A stretch of 31,730 bases of DNA from Methanocorpusculum sp. (GTDB lineage: Archaea; Halobacteriota; Methanomicrobia; Methanomicrobiales; Methanocorpusculaceae), in the NCBI GenBank assembly GCA_029987395.1, contig DALTVX010000038.1:1-31730 (forward strand), written 5' to 3'. This document shows, one piece after another, positions 16,142 to 24,423 of the stretch (position 1 is its first letter; every line of letters begins with the position of its first letter). The position numbers and the translations under genes were made by a program. The notes beneath the pieces were generated by a model. It had not been told where the DNA came from and ran no database searches. It saw only the letters and a program-made list of their open reading frames with translations.

Positions 16142-17027
16142 AATGGGAAAGCACCTCCCGAAGTGTTGCTGTGTTTTGTTCGCCGAGTGAGTCTAAGGGG
16201 AGTCTGACATTTCCTGAATTTATCAGACCGCGGATCTCTGCCGCACGCTTCACCGGTACCGGGTTCACTTCCATAAAGAGCGCCTTGGAAAGCTCCATGA
16301 GTTCGTAATGTTTCTTCATAGCTGCTTTAGTATCGCATTTTCTAAACAGATCGTACATCTCGACCATGCGTCTTGGTTCGATGTTTGCCGTCACTGAGAT
16401 ACAACCCTGGCCTCCGACCGAAAGGACCGGTAATGTCAGGGAGTCATCGCCTGACGTGAGGATGAATGGATGCTCACGGTCAAGATCCTGCGTTCCGTGG
16501 ATGATCGCCATCATCTGGTCAACGTTTCCGCTCGCCTCTTTCACAGCGACGACGTTTGGCATGGTTTTGACCATCTCGATGATCAGATCGGCTGGAAGGT
16601 TTTGACCAGTTCGTCCGGGGATGTTATACACGATCACCGGAAGACCGATGTCGGCGATCTTTTTGTAGTGTTTCAAAAGACCCGAACGGTTCGGTTTGTT
16701 GTAGTACGGGCTGATGAGAAGTACGCCATCTGCTCCGGTACTTTTTGCGGCCCGTGTCATCAAAAGAGCCTCTTCAGTGTTGTTGGAACCGGTTCCTGCG
16801 AGGGCAGGGATACGGTTGCTCGCGGCAGATACGGTTTCTTCAATGACACGTATGTGCTCGGCATGTGTCATTGTCGCCGCTTCACCTGTCGAACCGCATG
16901 CGAGAAGTCCGTGAACTCCTCCACGGATGACATGCTCGATGCAGTTTCTCAAACCATCAATGTCGAGCGATTGAGACGCGTCGTCATTGAACGGTGTGAT
17001 GAGTGCAGGAATTACACCTTCAAACAT
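16134..17027 (-). CDS. dapA: 4-hydroxy-tetrahydrodipicolinate synthase
   Basis: DapA condenses pyruvate with aspartate semialdehyde, the first committed step of lysine synthesis by the diaminopimelate route. It is a 297-residue TIM barrel, the normal length. Characteristic parts are CGSTGEAATMTHAEH, the tyrosine-containing VYNIPGRTGQNL and the Schiff-base lysine in NVVAVKEASGN. It is the first gene of the minus-strand unit dapA-dapB, with a ferredoxin gene after them. The ATG at 17027 precedes the family opening FEGVIPALITPF. Upstream lies the repeat-bearing intergenic region. Confidence 0.97.
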   Translation of the reverse strand: MFEGVIPALITPFNDDASQSLDIDGLRNCIEHVIRGGVHGLLACGSTGEAATMTHAEHIRVIEETVSAASNRIPALAGTGSNNTEEALLMTRAAKSTGADGVLLISPYYNKPNRSGLLKHYKKIADIGLPVIVYNIPGRTGQNLPADLIIEMVKTMPNVVAVKEASGNVDQMMAIIHGTQDLDREHPFILTSGDDSLTLPVLSVGGQGCISVTANIEPRRMVEMYDLFRKCDTKAAMKKHYELMELSKALFMEVNPVPVKRAAEIRGLINSGNVRLPLDSLGEQNTATLREVLSHYV

Positions 17028-17142
17028 AGTACAATACCTTTTGGCTGAACAAGATGATGTATTTTGCGTGTTCGGTGTGCGGGTGCCTCGCGGGGACGAA
17101 CTTAGCGGAGCCAGTCGATAGACTTGAGACTGTAGTACCGAT

Positions 17143-17309
17143 CATCACACGAAATGCACGAAACAAAGCACAAAAACACGAAAAAGAGAAGAATCAGTTG
17201 AGCAGGTCAATAGACTTGCGAGACGGGGGAGGTTACCATTTGCATCTTAACCCAGCCGATTTTCTTATTTTCGTGTTTTTATGTTTTGTTTCGTGAATTT
17301 CGTGTGATG
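17143..17309. repeat. Imperfect inverted repeat with CACGAAA-type motifs
   Basis: Bases 17143-17194 match the reverse complement of 17259-17309 at roughly 43 to 45 of about 50 positions, with a spacer of about 65 nt. The arms consist of repeated ACGAAA units (for example CATCACACGAAAT). A related stretch begins with CATCACACGAA near 21253. Beside and inside it are decayed relatives of the hairpin family (AGTCGATAGACT near 17113, GGTCAATAGACTTGC near 17204). An open frame on the plus strand (17054-17296) crosses it but shows no protein character. The rest of 17028-17142 shows nothing else that I can identify. Confidence 0.75.
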
Positions 17310-17396
17310 GGGGTTGAATGCAAACCGGATGTCCTTATCTGAGGCGAGGCGCCCCTCCGAAGTGCGGGCCCTTATATTTAAAATCCTTCATCTGCA

Positions 17397-17410
17397 CGAA
17401 AACATATCTT
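17397..17410 (+). promoter_or_regulatory. Candidate promoter of the DUF362 gene
   Basis: CGAAAACATATC resembles a BRE followed by a TATA box, centred about 30 nt before the ATG at 17434. A second TATA-like tract (TTATATTTAAA near 17371-17381) lies farther upstream and would give a leader of about 30 nt. Confidence 0.45.
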
Positions 17411-17433
17411 GTTTCACGCTTAATCTATCATGA

Positions 17434-18537
17434 ATGGAAGATGTCTTTATCGCCCGAGCGGGGGCACGATCACAGAACCGAAACACCGGAAATAAGATCA
17501 AGGCACTCTGCTTGGCGGCAGGCCTTGAAAATATGGTGGATCCAGGTGATCTGACCGCGGTCAAGGTTCATTTCGGTGAGGTCGGAAATGATGCGTTCGT
17601 AAGCCCGATTCATGTTGCCGATATCGTAAAAGAGATAGAAAAAACCGGCGCAAAACCGTTTCTTACCGATACCAATACCCTCTATCTTGGAGGGCGGAGA
17701 AACTCCGTTGACCACGCAAAGACCGCGGCAATGCATGGGTTCTGCTATCCGGTCTTTAACTGCCCAGTGATTATAGCAGATGGACTTCGTGGTCAAAGTT
17801 TTATCGAGAGAGATGTGTACGGAAAACATTTTGATTCGGTCAAGATCGCCTCCGACATCGTCTCTGCAGACAGTCTGGTCGTCGTCTCCCATTTTAAAGG
17901 GCATGAGGCCGCAGGATTTGGCGGGGCCCTGAAAAATTTAGGGATGGGCTGCGCATCCAACGAGGGAAAACGTGAGCAGCACACGACACGCCCGAGGATC
18001 CTGGAGGAGGAGTGCGTTATCTGCGGGGCCTGCATAAATGCCTGTCCTGAGTTTTGTATCAGCATTGAGGGTACATCGGTTGCCATAGACCTTGAGCGCT
18101 GCATCGGTTGTCTGATGTGTATGAACACCTGCCCGGAACATGCGATCGATCTCGACTGGCAGGATGACGGCGTCATATTTGTTGAGCGAATGATCGAATA
18201 TGCGGCGGGTACGATCAAAAATAAAATCGGCAAAGCATTCTATATCAATTTCCTGACGAACATCACCCCGCACTGTGATTGTACGCCATGGAACGACATC
18301 CCGTTCGTGCCAGATATCGGCATCCTTGCATCGAGAGATCCGGTAGCTCTGGACAAAGCCTGCTTTGACCTCGTGAACGCCGAGAGAGGTGTTTTGGGTA
18401 GCCTTCTACCCGATCATCATCAGCCGGGTGAAGAAAAGTTCACGCGTGTTTGGCCTGGAACAAATCCGGAACTGCAGATCTCATACGCACAAGAGATGGG
18501 TATTGGGCGGGGCGAGTATCGTCTGATTGAGATCTGA
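17434..18537 (+). CDS. DUF362-family iron-sulfur protein
   Basis: A 367-residue protein of the DUF362 family with an inserted ferredoxin domain. The N-terminal half contains family stretches such as TAVKVHFGEVGND, FLTDTNTLYLGGR and VVVSHFKGHEAAGFGGALKN. Two [4Fe-4S] motifs follow: Cys194, 197, 200 and 204 (CVICGACINACP) and Cys223, 226, 229 and 233 (CIGCLMCMNTCP). The C-terminal part resumes the DUF362 fold (GILASRDPVALDKACFDLV). It is probably a cytoplasmic redox protein. Members are common in methanogens and anaerobes, but the reaction is not established. It stands alone with its own promoter and a T7 run after the stop. Confidence 0.88.
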   Translation: MEDVFIARAGARSQNRNTGNKIKALCLAAGLENMVDPGDLTAVKVHFGEVGNDAFVSPIHVADIVKEIEKTGAKPFLTDTNTLYLGGRRNSVDHAKTAAMHGFCYPVFNCPVIIADGLRGQSFIERDVYGKHFDSVKIASDIVSADSLVVVSHFKGHEAAGFGGALKNLGMGCASNEGKREQHTTRPRILEEECVICGACINACPEFCISIEGTSVAIDLERCIGCLMCMNTCPEHAIDLDWQDDGVIFVERMIEYAAGTIKNKIGKAFYINFLTNITPHCDCTPWNDIPFVPDIGILASRDPVALDKACFDLVNAERGVLGSLLPDHHQPGEEKFTRVWPGTNPELQISYAQEMGIGRGEYRLIEI

Positions 18538-18541
18538 TCTC

Positions 18542-18548
18542 TTTTTTT
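18542..18548 (+). terminator. T7 run after the DUF362 gene
   Basis: Seven T begin 5 nt after the stop codon, a likely archaeal terminator separating the gene from the DUF92 gene that starts at 18591. Confidence 0.5.
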
Positions 18549-18590
18549 CAAATCTTAAACGCATAATCTTATAACTCTCAAAAATAAATT

Positions 18591-19808
18591 ATGAAAACAT
18601 CTATGGATACGCGGATTCGTTGCCTCATCTTTGCTCTTGTCGTCACAGCTTTGATGCTGGGCTCCCCGTATATCCCAGCTCTCGGGCTGATCGTCATTGT
18701 CTTTGCCGGAGTTCTTTATTTTGTGAACAAAAACCGGTACTTCGCAATCGGTGTGGGCATCCTAGCTTTATTATATGGAACAGGCCTCATTCCAGTCTCG
18801 GCTCTGTTCGGCCCTCTGATGATGATATTTTGGGGAGGGTTCCTGCTTAAACTCTTCAAAACTGCCAGCCATCTGTCCTTTATCTACACAATAGGTACCT
18901 CCACGGCGCTTTTCGCAACTATGCTCTACACACACGAGTTCCTCCCGCTTGTGGGCATAATCGCCGTGATCGTTCTCCTGATGCTTCGAAGCATCCTAAA
19001 AGACCGCGAGGATGGGGCGATGATAGCACTTCTCGGGGTCGCCATGACCATAACGCTTTTTGAGGATCTGAGGTTTTTCGTAGATTATCAGACCCTTGTC
19101 TTTGCGGTCGTGTTGTGTGCTGCGTTTGGCTACTTTGCTTACCGGGCAAAGACCATCGACATGAGCGGGGTCTTCGCTGCCGTTTTATTCGGCGTGATCC
19201 TCATCACCTTTGCCGGGGTGAACTGGTTCTTCATTGTGATGCTATTCTTCATTCTCGGATCCTTCTTCACCAAGTTCCGGTATGCGGAAAAGGAGTTCCT
19301 CGGTGTGGCCGAGGCGAAAAAAGGCCGCCGCGGATATATGAATGCATTTGCAAATGTGGGTGTCGGGGTCGTTGGATCCATCCTGTACGGGATCACCGGT
19401 GACGTCATCTTCATTGCTCTGTTCCTTGGTTCGGTCGCAACTGCGGCAGGAGATACACTTGCAAGCGAGATCGGCGTGACCGGAGGAACACCGCGTATGA
19501 TAACGACGATGCGCCCTGTTCCGCCCGGAACAAACGGCGGTGTTACCTTGACCGGGGAAGTTGCGAGCCTTCTTGGCGCATCGCTCATTTGTATACTGGC
19601 GTTCCTTCTCGGCGTAGCTCCGTGGTATGTCTGCATCATCGGTGTGGTTGCAGGGTTTATCGGAACGAATCTGGACAGTCTCTACGGTGCTTTGATTGAA
19701 AATAAGGGATTTATTGGGAATTCAGGGACCAATCTTCTCGCCACGATCTCGGGCGGGAGTTTTGCTATGCTCGTCTGTCTGGCTCTAAGAGTGGTTGGTC
19801 TGATATAA
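18591..19808 (+). CDS. DUF92 integral membrane protein (VTE6-like)
   Basis: A 405-residue, very hydrophobic protein with about ten or more membrane segments. The C-terminal 240 residues carry the DUF92 signature: KKGRRGYMNAFANVGVG, SVATAAGDTLASEIGV, TPRMITT and PPGTNGGVTLTGEVASLLGA. Plant VTE6, a phytyl-phosphate kinase, belongs to this family. A kinase acting on isoprenoid phosphates for archaeal lipid salvage is therefore plausible, but that is inference from the family. The first 160 residues are an additional membrane domain found in the longer members. The start is ATG 18591; ATG 18603 is an alternative. The gene ends one base before the convergent fumarase gene. Confidence 0.88.
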   Translation: MKTSMDTRIRCLIFALVVTALMLGSPYIPALGLIVIVFAGVLYFVNKNRYFAIGVGILALLYGTGLIPVSALFGPLMMIFWGGFLLKLFKTASHLSFIYTIGTSTALFATMLYTHEFLPLVGIIAVIVLLMLRSILKDREDGAMIALLGVAMTITLFEDLRFFVDYQTLVFAVVLCAAFGYFAYRAKTIDMSGVFAAVLFGVILITFAGVNWFFIVMLFFILGSFFTKFRYAEKEFLGVAEAKKGRRGYMNAFANVGVGVVGSILYGITGDVIFIALFLGSVATAAGDTLASEIGVTGGTPRMITTMRPVPPGTNGGVTLTGEVASLLGASLICILAFLLGVAPWYVCIIGVVAGFIGTNLDSLYGALIENKGFIGNSGTNLLATISGGSFAMLVCLALRVVGLI

Positions 19809-19809
19809 A

Positions 19810-20313
19810 TTATCGTACAAACAGATCGTTGCCATGTGCATCGATTCCGACAACCACCGGCAGATCGGTGAGTTTGATCTCCCAGATCCCTTCTGCCATG
19901 CCTAACTCTGGATAATGACAGCCGGTAAGTTCCATGCATGATGCGGCAAGAGCGGCACATCCGCCGGTGAAAGCAAAATACACGGCACGGCCGCGGAGTT
20001 CGTCACGGACCTTAGCGGACATGCCGCCTTTGCCGATCAAGCCCCGGACACCGGCATCAAGCATGTGCTTTGTGAGATCGTTCATCCGTGCCGATGTTGT
20101 TGGTCCTGCGGCGACGACTTTTTTCTGTGCCTCGTCGATGACCGGGCCGCAGTGATAGATCACGGCACCTTTAGGATCGAAAGGAAATCCCTCCTCCCGG
20201 ATCTTCATGTGTGCTTCATCCCGTGCGGTGTAGATGGTGCCGGAAAGAAGCACACGGTCACCTGCGTGAAGGTCGAGGACCTCGTCACCAAGCGGGGTTT
20301 GAAGCCGGATCAT
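19810..20313 (-). CDS. fumB: Fumarate hydratase class I, beta subunit
   Basis: This is the C-terminal-domain subunit of the oxygen-sensitive [4Fe-4S] fumarase, which interconverts fumarate and malate in the incomplete TCA cycle of methanogens. At 167 residues it has the length of the archaeal beta subunit. Family stretches include GDRVLLSGTIYTARDEAH, IYHCGPVI, AAGPTTSARMNDL and GVRGLIGKGGM. It overlaps the alpha subunit gene by 4 nt. L(+)-tartrate dehydratase is related and cannot be strictly excluded from sequence alone. Confidence 0.93.
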   Translation of the reverse strand: MIRLQTPLGDEVLDLHAGDRVLLSGTIYTARDEAHMKIREEGFPFDPKGAVIYHCGPVIDEAQKKVVAAGPTTSARMNDLTKHMLDAGVRGLIGKGGMSAKVRDELRGRAVYFAFTGGCAALAASCMELTGCHYPELGMAEGIWEIKLTDLPVVVGIDAHGNDLFVR

Positions 20314-21131
20314 ACATCCACCTCAACGATCCCGCGTCTGGAACACCAGCACTGAATATTTACCGCGACCGGGAGTGAGGCCGTGTGACATGCTCCCTCT
20401 TTTACTTTGACGGCAAGACAGGTTGTGTCGCCGCCAAGCCCCATGGCACCTATCCCGAGCCGGTTTATTCTGTCGCAGATCTCCTGTTCGTAGGAGGTCA
20501 TGTGGTTTATCGGTGAGAGCAGTGCCTCTTTTGCAAAGGATGCTGCCGAGTCGAATGTCCCGCCGATCCCGACCCCGACGACGACGGGTGGGCAGGGGCG
20601 TGATCCCGCATCCTTCACGACTGAGGTGACAAAGTCCGGGATCTTTTCAACCTCTGAGGGGAGCATCATTTTGATCTGGGACATGTTTTCCGAGCCTGCA
20701 CCTTTGGGGAAAACGGTGACGCGGAGTTTGTCGCCCGGGATTATATGTATTGTCGGGACCCCGACCCCGGTGTTGTCGCCGGAGTTTTTTCTGGTGAGAG
20801 GATCGACGGCATTTGGGCGAAGTGGAACAGACTTTGTTGCACGACGGATCCCTTCGCTTACGGCATCATAGAGCTTGGTTGTCAGACGGACCGATTCGGG
20901 AATGGTCAGGTAGATGACCAGGATGCCTGTGTCCTGACAGATCGGGATGCTTTTTTCTCTGGCGATCTGGAGGTTGGCAAATATATTTTCAAACTCACCG
21001 CGGGCGGTCGGACTGGTTTCTTTATTGTATGCGGTGTGCAATGCTTCCTCGACATCGGGAGGGAGGATGGTCTCGGCCTGGCGGATCGCCTCTTCGACGG
21101 CGGATGCAAGACGGTTGTAGAGGGGGTCCAT
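20310..21131 (-). CDS. fumA: Fumarate hydratase class I, alpha subunit
   Basis: The cluster-bearing subunit of the two-subunit class I fumarase, 273 residues. Likely ligands of the [4Fe-4S] cluster are Cys65 in PICQDTGI, Cys180 in SRPCPPVVVGVGIGGT and one more near the C-terminus (Cys238 in GDTTCLAV or Cys261 in QCWCSRR). The stretch KNSGDNTGVGVP is also typical. It is the first gene of a two-gene unit. In methanogens fumarase works with malate dehydrogenase and fumarate reductase toward succinate for biosynthesis. The ATG at 21131 gives the usual N-terminus. Confidence 0.94.
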   Translation of the reverse strand: MDPLYNRLASAVEEAIRQAETILPPDVEEALHTAYNKETSPTARGEFENIFANLQIAREKSIPICQDTGILVIYLTIPESVRLTTKLYDAVSEGIRRATKSVPLRPNAVDPLTRKNSGDNTGVGVPTIHIIPGDKLRVTVFPKGAGSENMSQIKMMLPSEVEKIPDFVTSVVKDAGSRPCPPVVVGVGIGGTFDSAASFAKEALLSPINHMTSYEQEICDRINRLGIGAMGLGGDTTCLAVKVKEGACHTASLPVAVNIQCWCSRRGIVEVDV

Positions 21132-21177
21132 GATATATCTGTTTAGGTGAGGGGAGGATTAATGGTTTTGATTAAAA

Positions 21178-21310
21178 AAAAAGGCGGGGTGCCCCGTGGG
21201 GGCGGGCTGGACACTGAGCTCGTCCCTAAAGGGCCAACCCGCCCATCACACGAACTCTTCGAAAAAACGCAAATCAACGAAATGCACAAAAAGGGGGACA
21301 GGGACGAATG
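21178..21310. repeat. Degenerate intergenic repeat between fumA and the MFS gene
   Basis: Small palindromes (GGGTGCCCC near 21186, CCC-TAAA-GGG near 21224) and the stretch CCAACCCGCCCATCACACGAA relate this segment to the blocks at 29165-29470 and 17143-17309. CGAAA-type motifs follow. No gene is seen in it. Confidence 0.5.
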
Positions 21311-21332
21311 AAAAGAATGACCCCTTTCCCTT

Positions 21333-22517
21333 TTATTGAGCTATTTTTTCCACTTTCCTTTCCGAATATTTGATAAACAGTGCCAGGATCGGGCAAAGCA
21401 CCGTTGGCACGATCAAAAGAAACATCGCGTCAGGTAACGACCCCATAACATCCGCCGCCATTCCGATCAATGCTGCTCCAACACCGCCAAATCCCATCGA
21501 AAACCCGAGCGTCAGACCGGACGCAAAACCCACACTCCCCGGCAAAAGATCCTGGGTCATCGTCACCGAGGTCACGTAACAGAAGCTTGCAAAGAACGCA
21601 TACATCATGATCCCGACATACATCATGATCCCTGTTGTCAAAAAGATCATACAGAAAAACGGGATCGCCGCGGTAAATCCTAGGACAAGTACTCTCTTTC
21701 GCCCATACCGATCGGAAAGATATCCGCCAGCCACCTGCCCGAAAACTGACGTCCCAAGCATCAGTGTTATGATCAGCGAGACCGTGATCGTGTCTATTCC
21801 CTGATACCACAAAAGAAGAAGCGTGGGCAAATAGGTGATCACCCCGACATACGCCCATGCCCGAAGAGCGCATACCGTGACCACGAGCCCTGCCGGTACC
21901 CACCAATATTTTCCATGGGTCTTGTCCTTTTCGACCCTGACCTGCTTTACCGGCTCGATCTTTCCGGTTCTTCGATCGTTTCGATAGAGCCATGCCGCTC
22001 CCACGATCCCCGGAACGATCATCCAGACAACAGAGGTCAGACCCCCAAACGTGATAAGAAGACCTGCGATCAGCGGGCCAAGCGCATAACTTATACTGCC
22101 GCTTGTTGTAAAGATCGAGTTATACAAACCCTTTTTTGCAGGCGGACTCAGTTTATGAACGAGCGCCATTGCCGAAGGATGGAACAAAGCATGGCCGATC
22201 GCCGCTCCGCCCACGAGCAGCAGGAGGATCAGATAATCATTCGCTAAAACCGAGAGGGATATCCCCACACTGCCGATAAGAACACACAAAGGTATGCTTG
22301 CCCGCTTGCCGGTTTTATCTCCATACAGTCCGATGAACGGCTGCGTGATCGAGGAGGTCACGTTGAAAACCGTTATGACAAGGCCTGCAAGAAAATACGA
22401 GAGCCCCATATTGACTATCAGAAGAGGCAGGATGATCGGCAGGATCGGTGTATATAGATCGATCAGAAAATGGCCGCTGATCGCTCCGGTCAATTTAGAA
22501 TTATATGTATGCCGCAT
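21333..22517 (-). CDS. MFS transporter, fosmidomycin-resistance (FSR) type
   Basis: A 394-residue major facilitator with about 12 membrane segments, probably an exporter of a small molecule. The N-terminus GHFLIDLYTPILPIILPLL, the loop LYGDKTGKRA after helix 2 and AIGHALFHPSAMALVHKLSP resemble the FSR subfamily. The second half repeats the loop as GYLSDRYGRKRVLVLG. I place the start at ATG 22517 (MRHTYNSKLTG). The open frame runs to 22619, but those extra codons read across the TATA box (22544-22554). The substrate is unknown. It diverges from the decarboxylase gene. Confidence 0.87.
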   Translation of the reverse strand: MRHTYNSKLTGAISGHFLIDLYTPILPIILPLLIVNMGLSYFLAGLVITVFNVTSSITQPFIGLYGDKTGKRASIPLCVLIGSVGISLSVLANDYLILLLLVGGAAIGHALFHPSAMALVHKLSPPAKKGLYNSIFTTSGSISYALGPLIAGLLITFGGLTSVVWMIVPGIVGAAWLYRNDRRTGKIEPVKQVRVEKDKTHGKYWWVPAGLVVTVCALRAWAYVGVITYLPTLLLLWYQGIDTITVSLIITLMLGTSVFGQVAGGYLSDRYGRKRVLVLGFTAAIPFFCMIFLTTGIMMYVGIMMYAFFASFCYVTSVTMTQDLLPGSVGFASGLTLGFSMGFGGVGAALIGMAADVMGSLPDAMFLLIVPTVLCPILALFIKYSERKVEKIAQ

Positions 22518-22543
22518 GGACGTGCCTGATGATGAGTATTGAT

Positions 22544-22554
22544 GTTTTATATCC
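22544..22554 (-). promoter_or_regulatory. TATA box of the MFS gene
   Basis: On the minus strand this reads GGATATAAAAC, centred about 32 nt before the ATG at 22517. It predicts a very short leader and argues against the longer open frame as the protein start. Confidence 0.6.
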
Positions 22555-22616
22555 TCTTTAATTTGATGTTTGTGAGCTATTGACTGTGTGCCAAAATCGC
22601 TCTCCCGCCCCCAAAA

Positions 22617-22657
22617 CATATAATTCAGCAGCCGGTGTACGTTCTAATCACAAGGGG
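22617..22657 (+). promoter_or_regulatory. Promoter and ribosome-binding site of the decarboxylase gene
   Basis: A TATA box (ACATATAATT, 22617-22626) lies about 41 nt before the ATG at 22663. AAGGGG at 22652-22657 is a ribosome-binding site 5 nt before the start. This gene therefore has a real leader, unlike several neighbours. Confidence 0.55.
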
Positions 22658-22662
22658 AACCT

Positions 22663-24111
22663 ATGACTGCACAATCAATAATAACGTTTTTGACCAGGCA
22701 CGCGGACAAAAAAACGGTATCGTTCCACATGCCCGGGCATAAAGGATCCGCGATCTATCGCCGATTCGGCTACACAGAGTTTCTCGAAAAAATGATGGAC
22801 TGCGACATCACCGAGATCTTGGGCGCAGACAATCTCTTCCAGACCGAAGGGATCCTGAAAGCAGCTCAGGAAACGTATGCCGAGATATACGGCGTCAAAC
22901 GATCCTATCTATTAATAAATGGAACAAGCTGCGGGGTCATTGCCGCAGTTATGGCATCTGTCCCAAAAGGCAAAAAGGTGGTGATGGCACGAAACAGTCA
23001 CAAGGCGATCTACAACTCCCTCGTCCTTGCCGACATCCAGCCGGTGTATGCCTACCCTGAGGTCATCCCGGAATACGGGATCTCAGGCAGCATAACCGCG
23101 GACGAGATCGAGCGATGTCTTGTTGAAAATCCGGATGCTGAATCAGTTATTCTTCCTTCCCCAAACTATTACGGGATCTGTTCTGATGTCCGGGCCATCG
23201 CCGAAGTTGTTCATAGGCACGGTAAAGTTTTGATCATTGATCAGGCACATGGCGCTCATCTCAAATTTTTCCATGACTTCGGTTTTTCCTCTATGCCCGA
23301 GTCGGCAGAGCAGCAGAACGCCGACATCACCGTCAACTCGATCCACAAGACCCTCGCTTCCTTCACGCAGAGCGCTGTTTTGAATCTCAACTCCGACCGG
23401 GTCGATCATTACGTTCTCGAGGACAAACTCCAGATGCTTGAATCGACCAGCCCGTCCTATCTCCTGATGGGCTCTCTTGAAATAAACGCTGAACTCATCA
23501 AAAAACACGGCAAGACCCTCATGACAGAATGGTATGAGAATCTCATGTACTTCTACCGTGAGGCAAAAAACGTCCCAGGTCTTCGGCTCATCGGTAGCCC
23601 GATGGATGCGGACCGCAGCATCCAGATGGATATCACCAAGATCGATCTCGATATGAGCTCGGTCGGGATCGACGGAGCACGACTCGAAGAACTGCTAATG
23701 GAACGCGGGATCTATGCCGAGCTTGTCACCGGCCCTATCCTTATGTGCATGACAGGGATCGGAAACAGCCGGCAGGATATGGAGCGGCTGATCTCTGCTC
23801 TGAAAGATATCAGCAAGTCAGCCGGTGCCCCTGTCGTTTCTCTTTGCCATCCTGAGGTCAATATCTTCAAGGAAAAGCTCCTGCTGTTTCCTGTACCTCA
23901 GGATAAGGAACGGATCCCTCTCCTTGAAGGCGACGGACGGATCTGTGCCTCATCGATCATTCCATATCCGCCGGGGATCCCGTTCATCTGCCCGGGCGAA
24001 CAACTCACCGAGGAGGTCATACAGTACATCAAAAAATTAAGAGATGCGGGCGAGAAGGTCATCGGTGTGAATGACCTGGGCGAGATCACAGTCGAGCGAA
24101 AACCACGCTGA
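22663..24111 (+). CDS. Orn/Lys/Arg decarboxylase family PLP enzyme
   Basis: A 482-residue pyridoxal-phosphate enzyme of the group III basic amino acid decarboxylases, in the shorter form seen in Gram-positive bacteria and archaea (no N-terminal wing domain). Landmarks are VSFHMPGHKGSAIY near residue 20, the cofactor-stacking ARNSHKAIYNSL, LPSPNYYGICSD, IDQAHGAHLKFF and the Schiff-base lysine in NSIHKTLASFTQSAVL. The C-terminal domain ends near PPGIPFICPGE. The substrate (arginine, lysine or ornithine) cannot be told by eye. Products would be agmatine, cadaverine or putrescine for polyamine supply. It is followed in the same direction by an EctB-like gene after 313 nt. Confidence 0.9.
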   Translation: MTAQSIITFLTRHADKKTVSFHMPGHKGSAIYRRFGYTEFLEKMMDCDITEILGADNLFQTEGILKAAQETYAEIYGVKRSYLLINGTSCGVIAAVMASVPKGKKVVMARNSHKAIYNSLVLADIQPVYAYPEVIPEYGISGSITADEIERCLVENPDAESVILPSPNYYGICSDVRAIAEVVHRHGKVLIIDQAHGAHLKFFHDFGFSSMPESAEQQNADITVNSIHKTLASFTQSAVLNLNSDRVDHYVLEDKLQMLESTSPSYLLMGSLEINAELIKKHGKTLMTEWYENLMYFYREAKNVPGLRLIGSPMDADRSIQMDITKIDLDMSSVGIDGARLEELLMERGIYAELVTGPILMCMTGIGNSRQDMERLISALKDISKSAGAPVVSLCHPEVNIFKEKLLLFPVPQDKERIPLLEGDGRICASSIIPYPPGIPFICPGEQLTEEVIQYIKKLRDAGEKVIGVNDLGEITVERKPR

Positions 24112-24423
24112 TTCCAGCCGTTTATTTTTCCCCACTTGTGCGCGTTGACCCCCCCCCTCTTTTTTGAAAAAATGGGGGGGGGCATACCCCCCTAAACCAT
24201 CCACCCCCCCCCCGAGGCATAAATGGTAATCAAGGGCATGAGGGGGTTTTTTGAAGTCCACGGATATCGTCCCAAAGTCCATAAATCAGGCTATTTCCCT
24301 TCCGTTCACGAAGGACACCTTTAAGCCTAAGGGGGGGCAATTAAATTTAGTAATCTTAGAGCCGCCGGGGTGCGGGGCTAGATTTCCTGTACTTTCATAC
24401 TATCTGAAATAGGAGTGTGGTAT
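24112..24423. other. Intergenic region with long C and G homopolymer runs
   Basis: The first half holds C9 (24149-24157), G9 (24174-24182), C6 (24187-24192) and C10 (24204-24213), and G7 lies at about 24332-24338. C9 and G9 with the T6 and A6 between them form one long hairpin with almost no loop, which may terminate the decarboxylase transcript. No protein or RNA gene is seen. The ribosome-binding site AGGAG (24411-24415) of the next gene lies at the end. Confidence 0.6.

Noticed and set aside
17054..17296. Open frame of 80 codons upstream of the DUF362 gene
   Set aside because: It crosses the inverted repeat and its spacer, has no ribosome-binding site and shows no protein-like pattern.
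22518..22619. N-terminal extension of the MFS protein
   Set aside because: The extra codons read across the TATA box, and the conserved protein begins at Met of ATG 22517.
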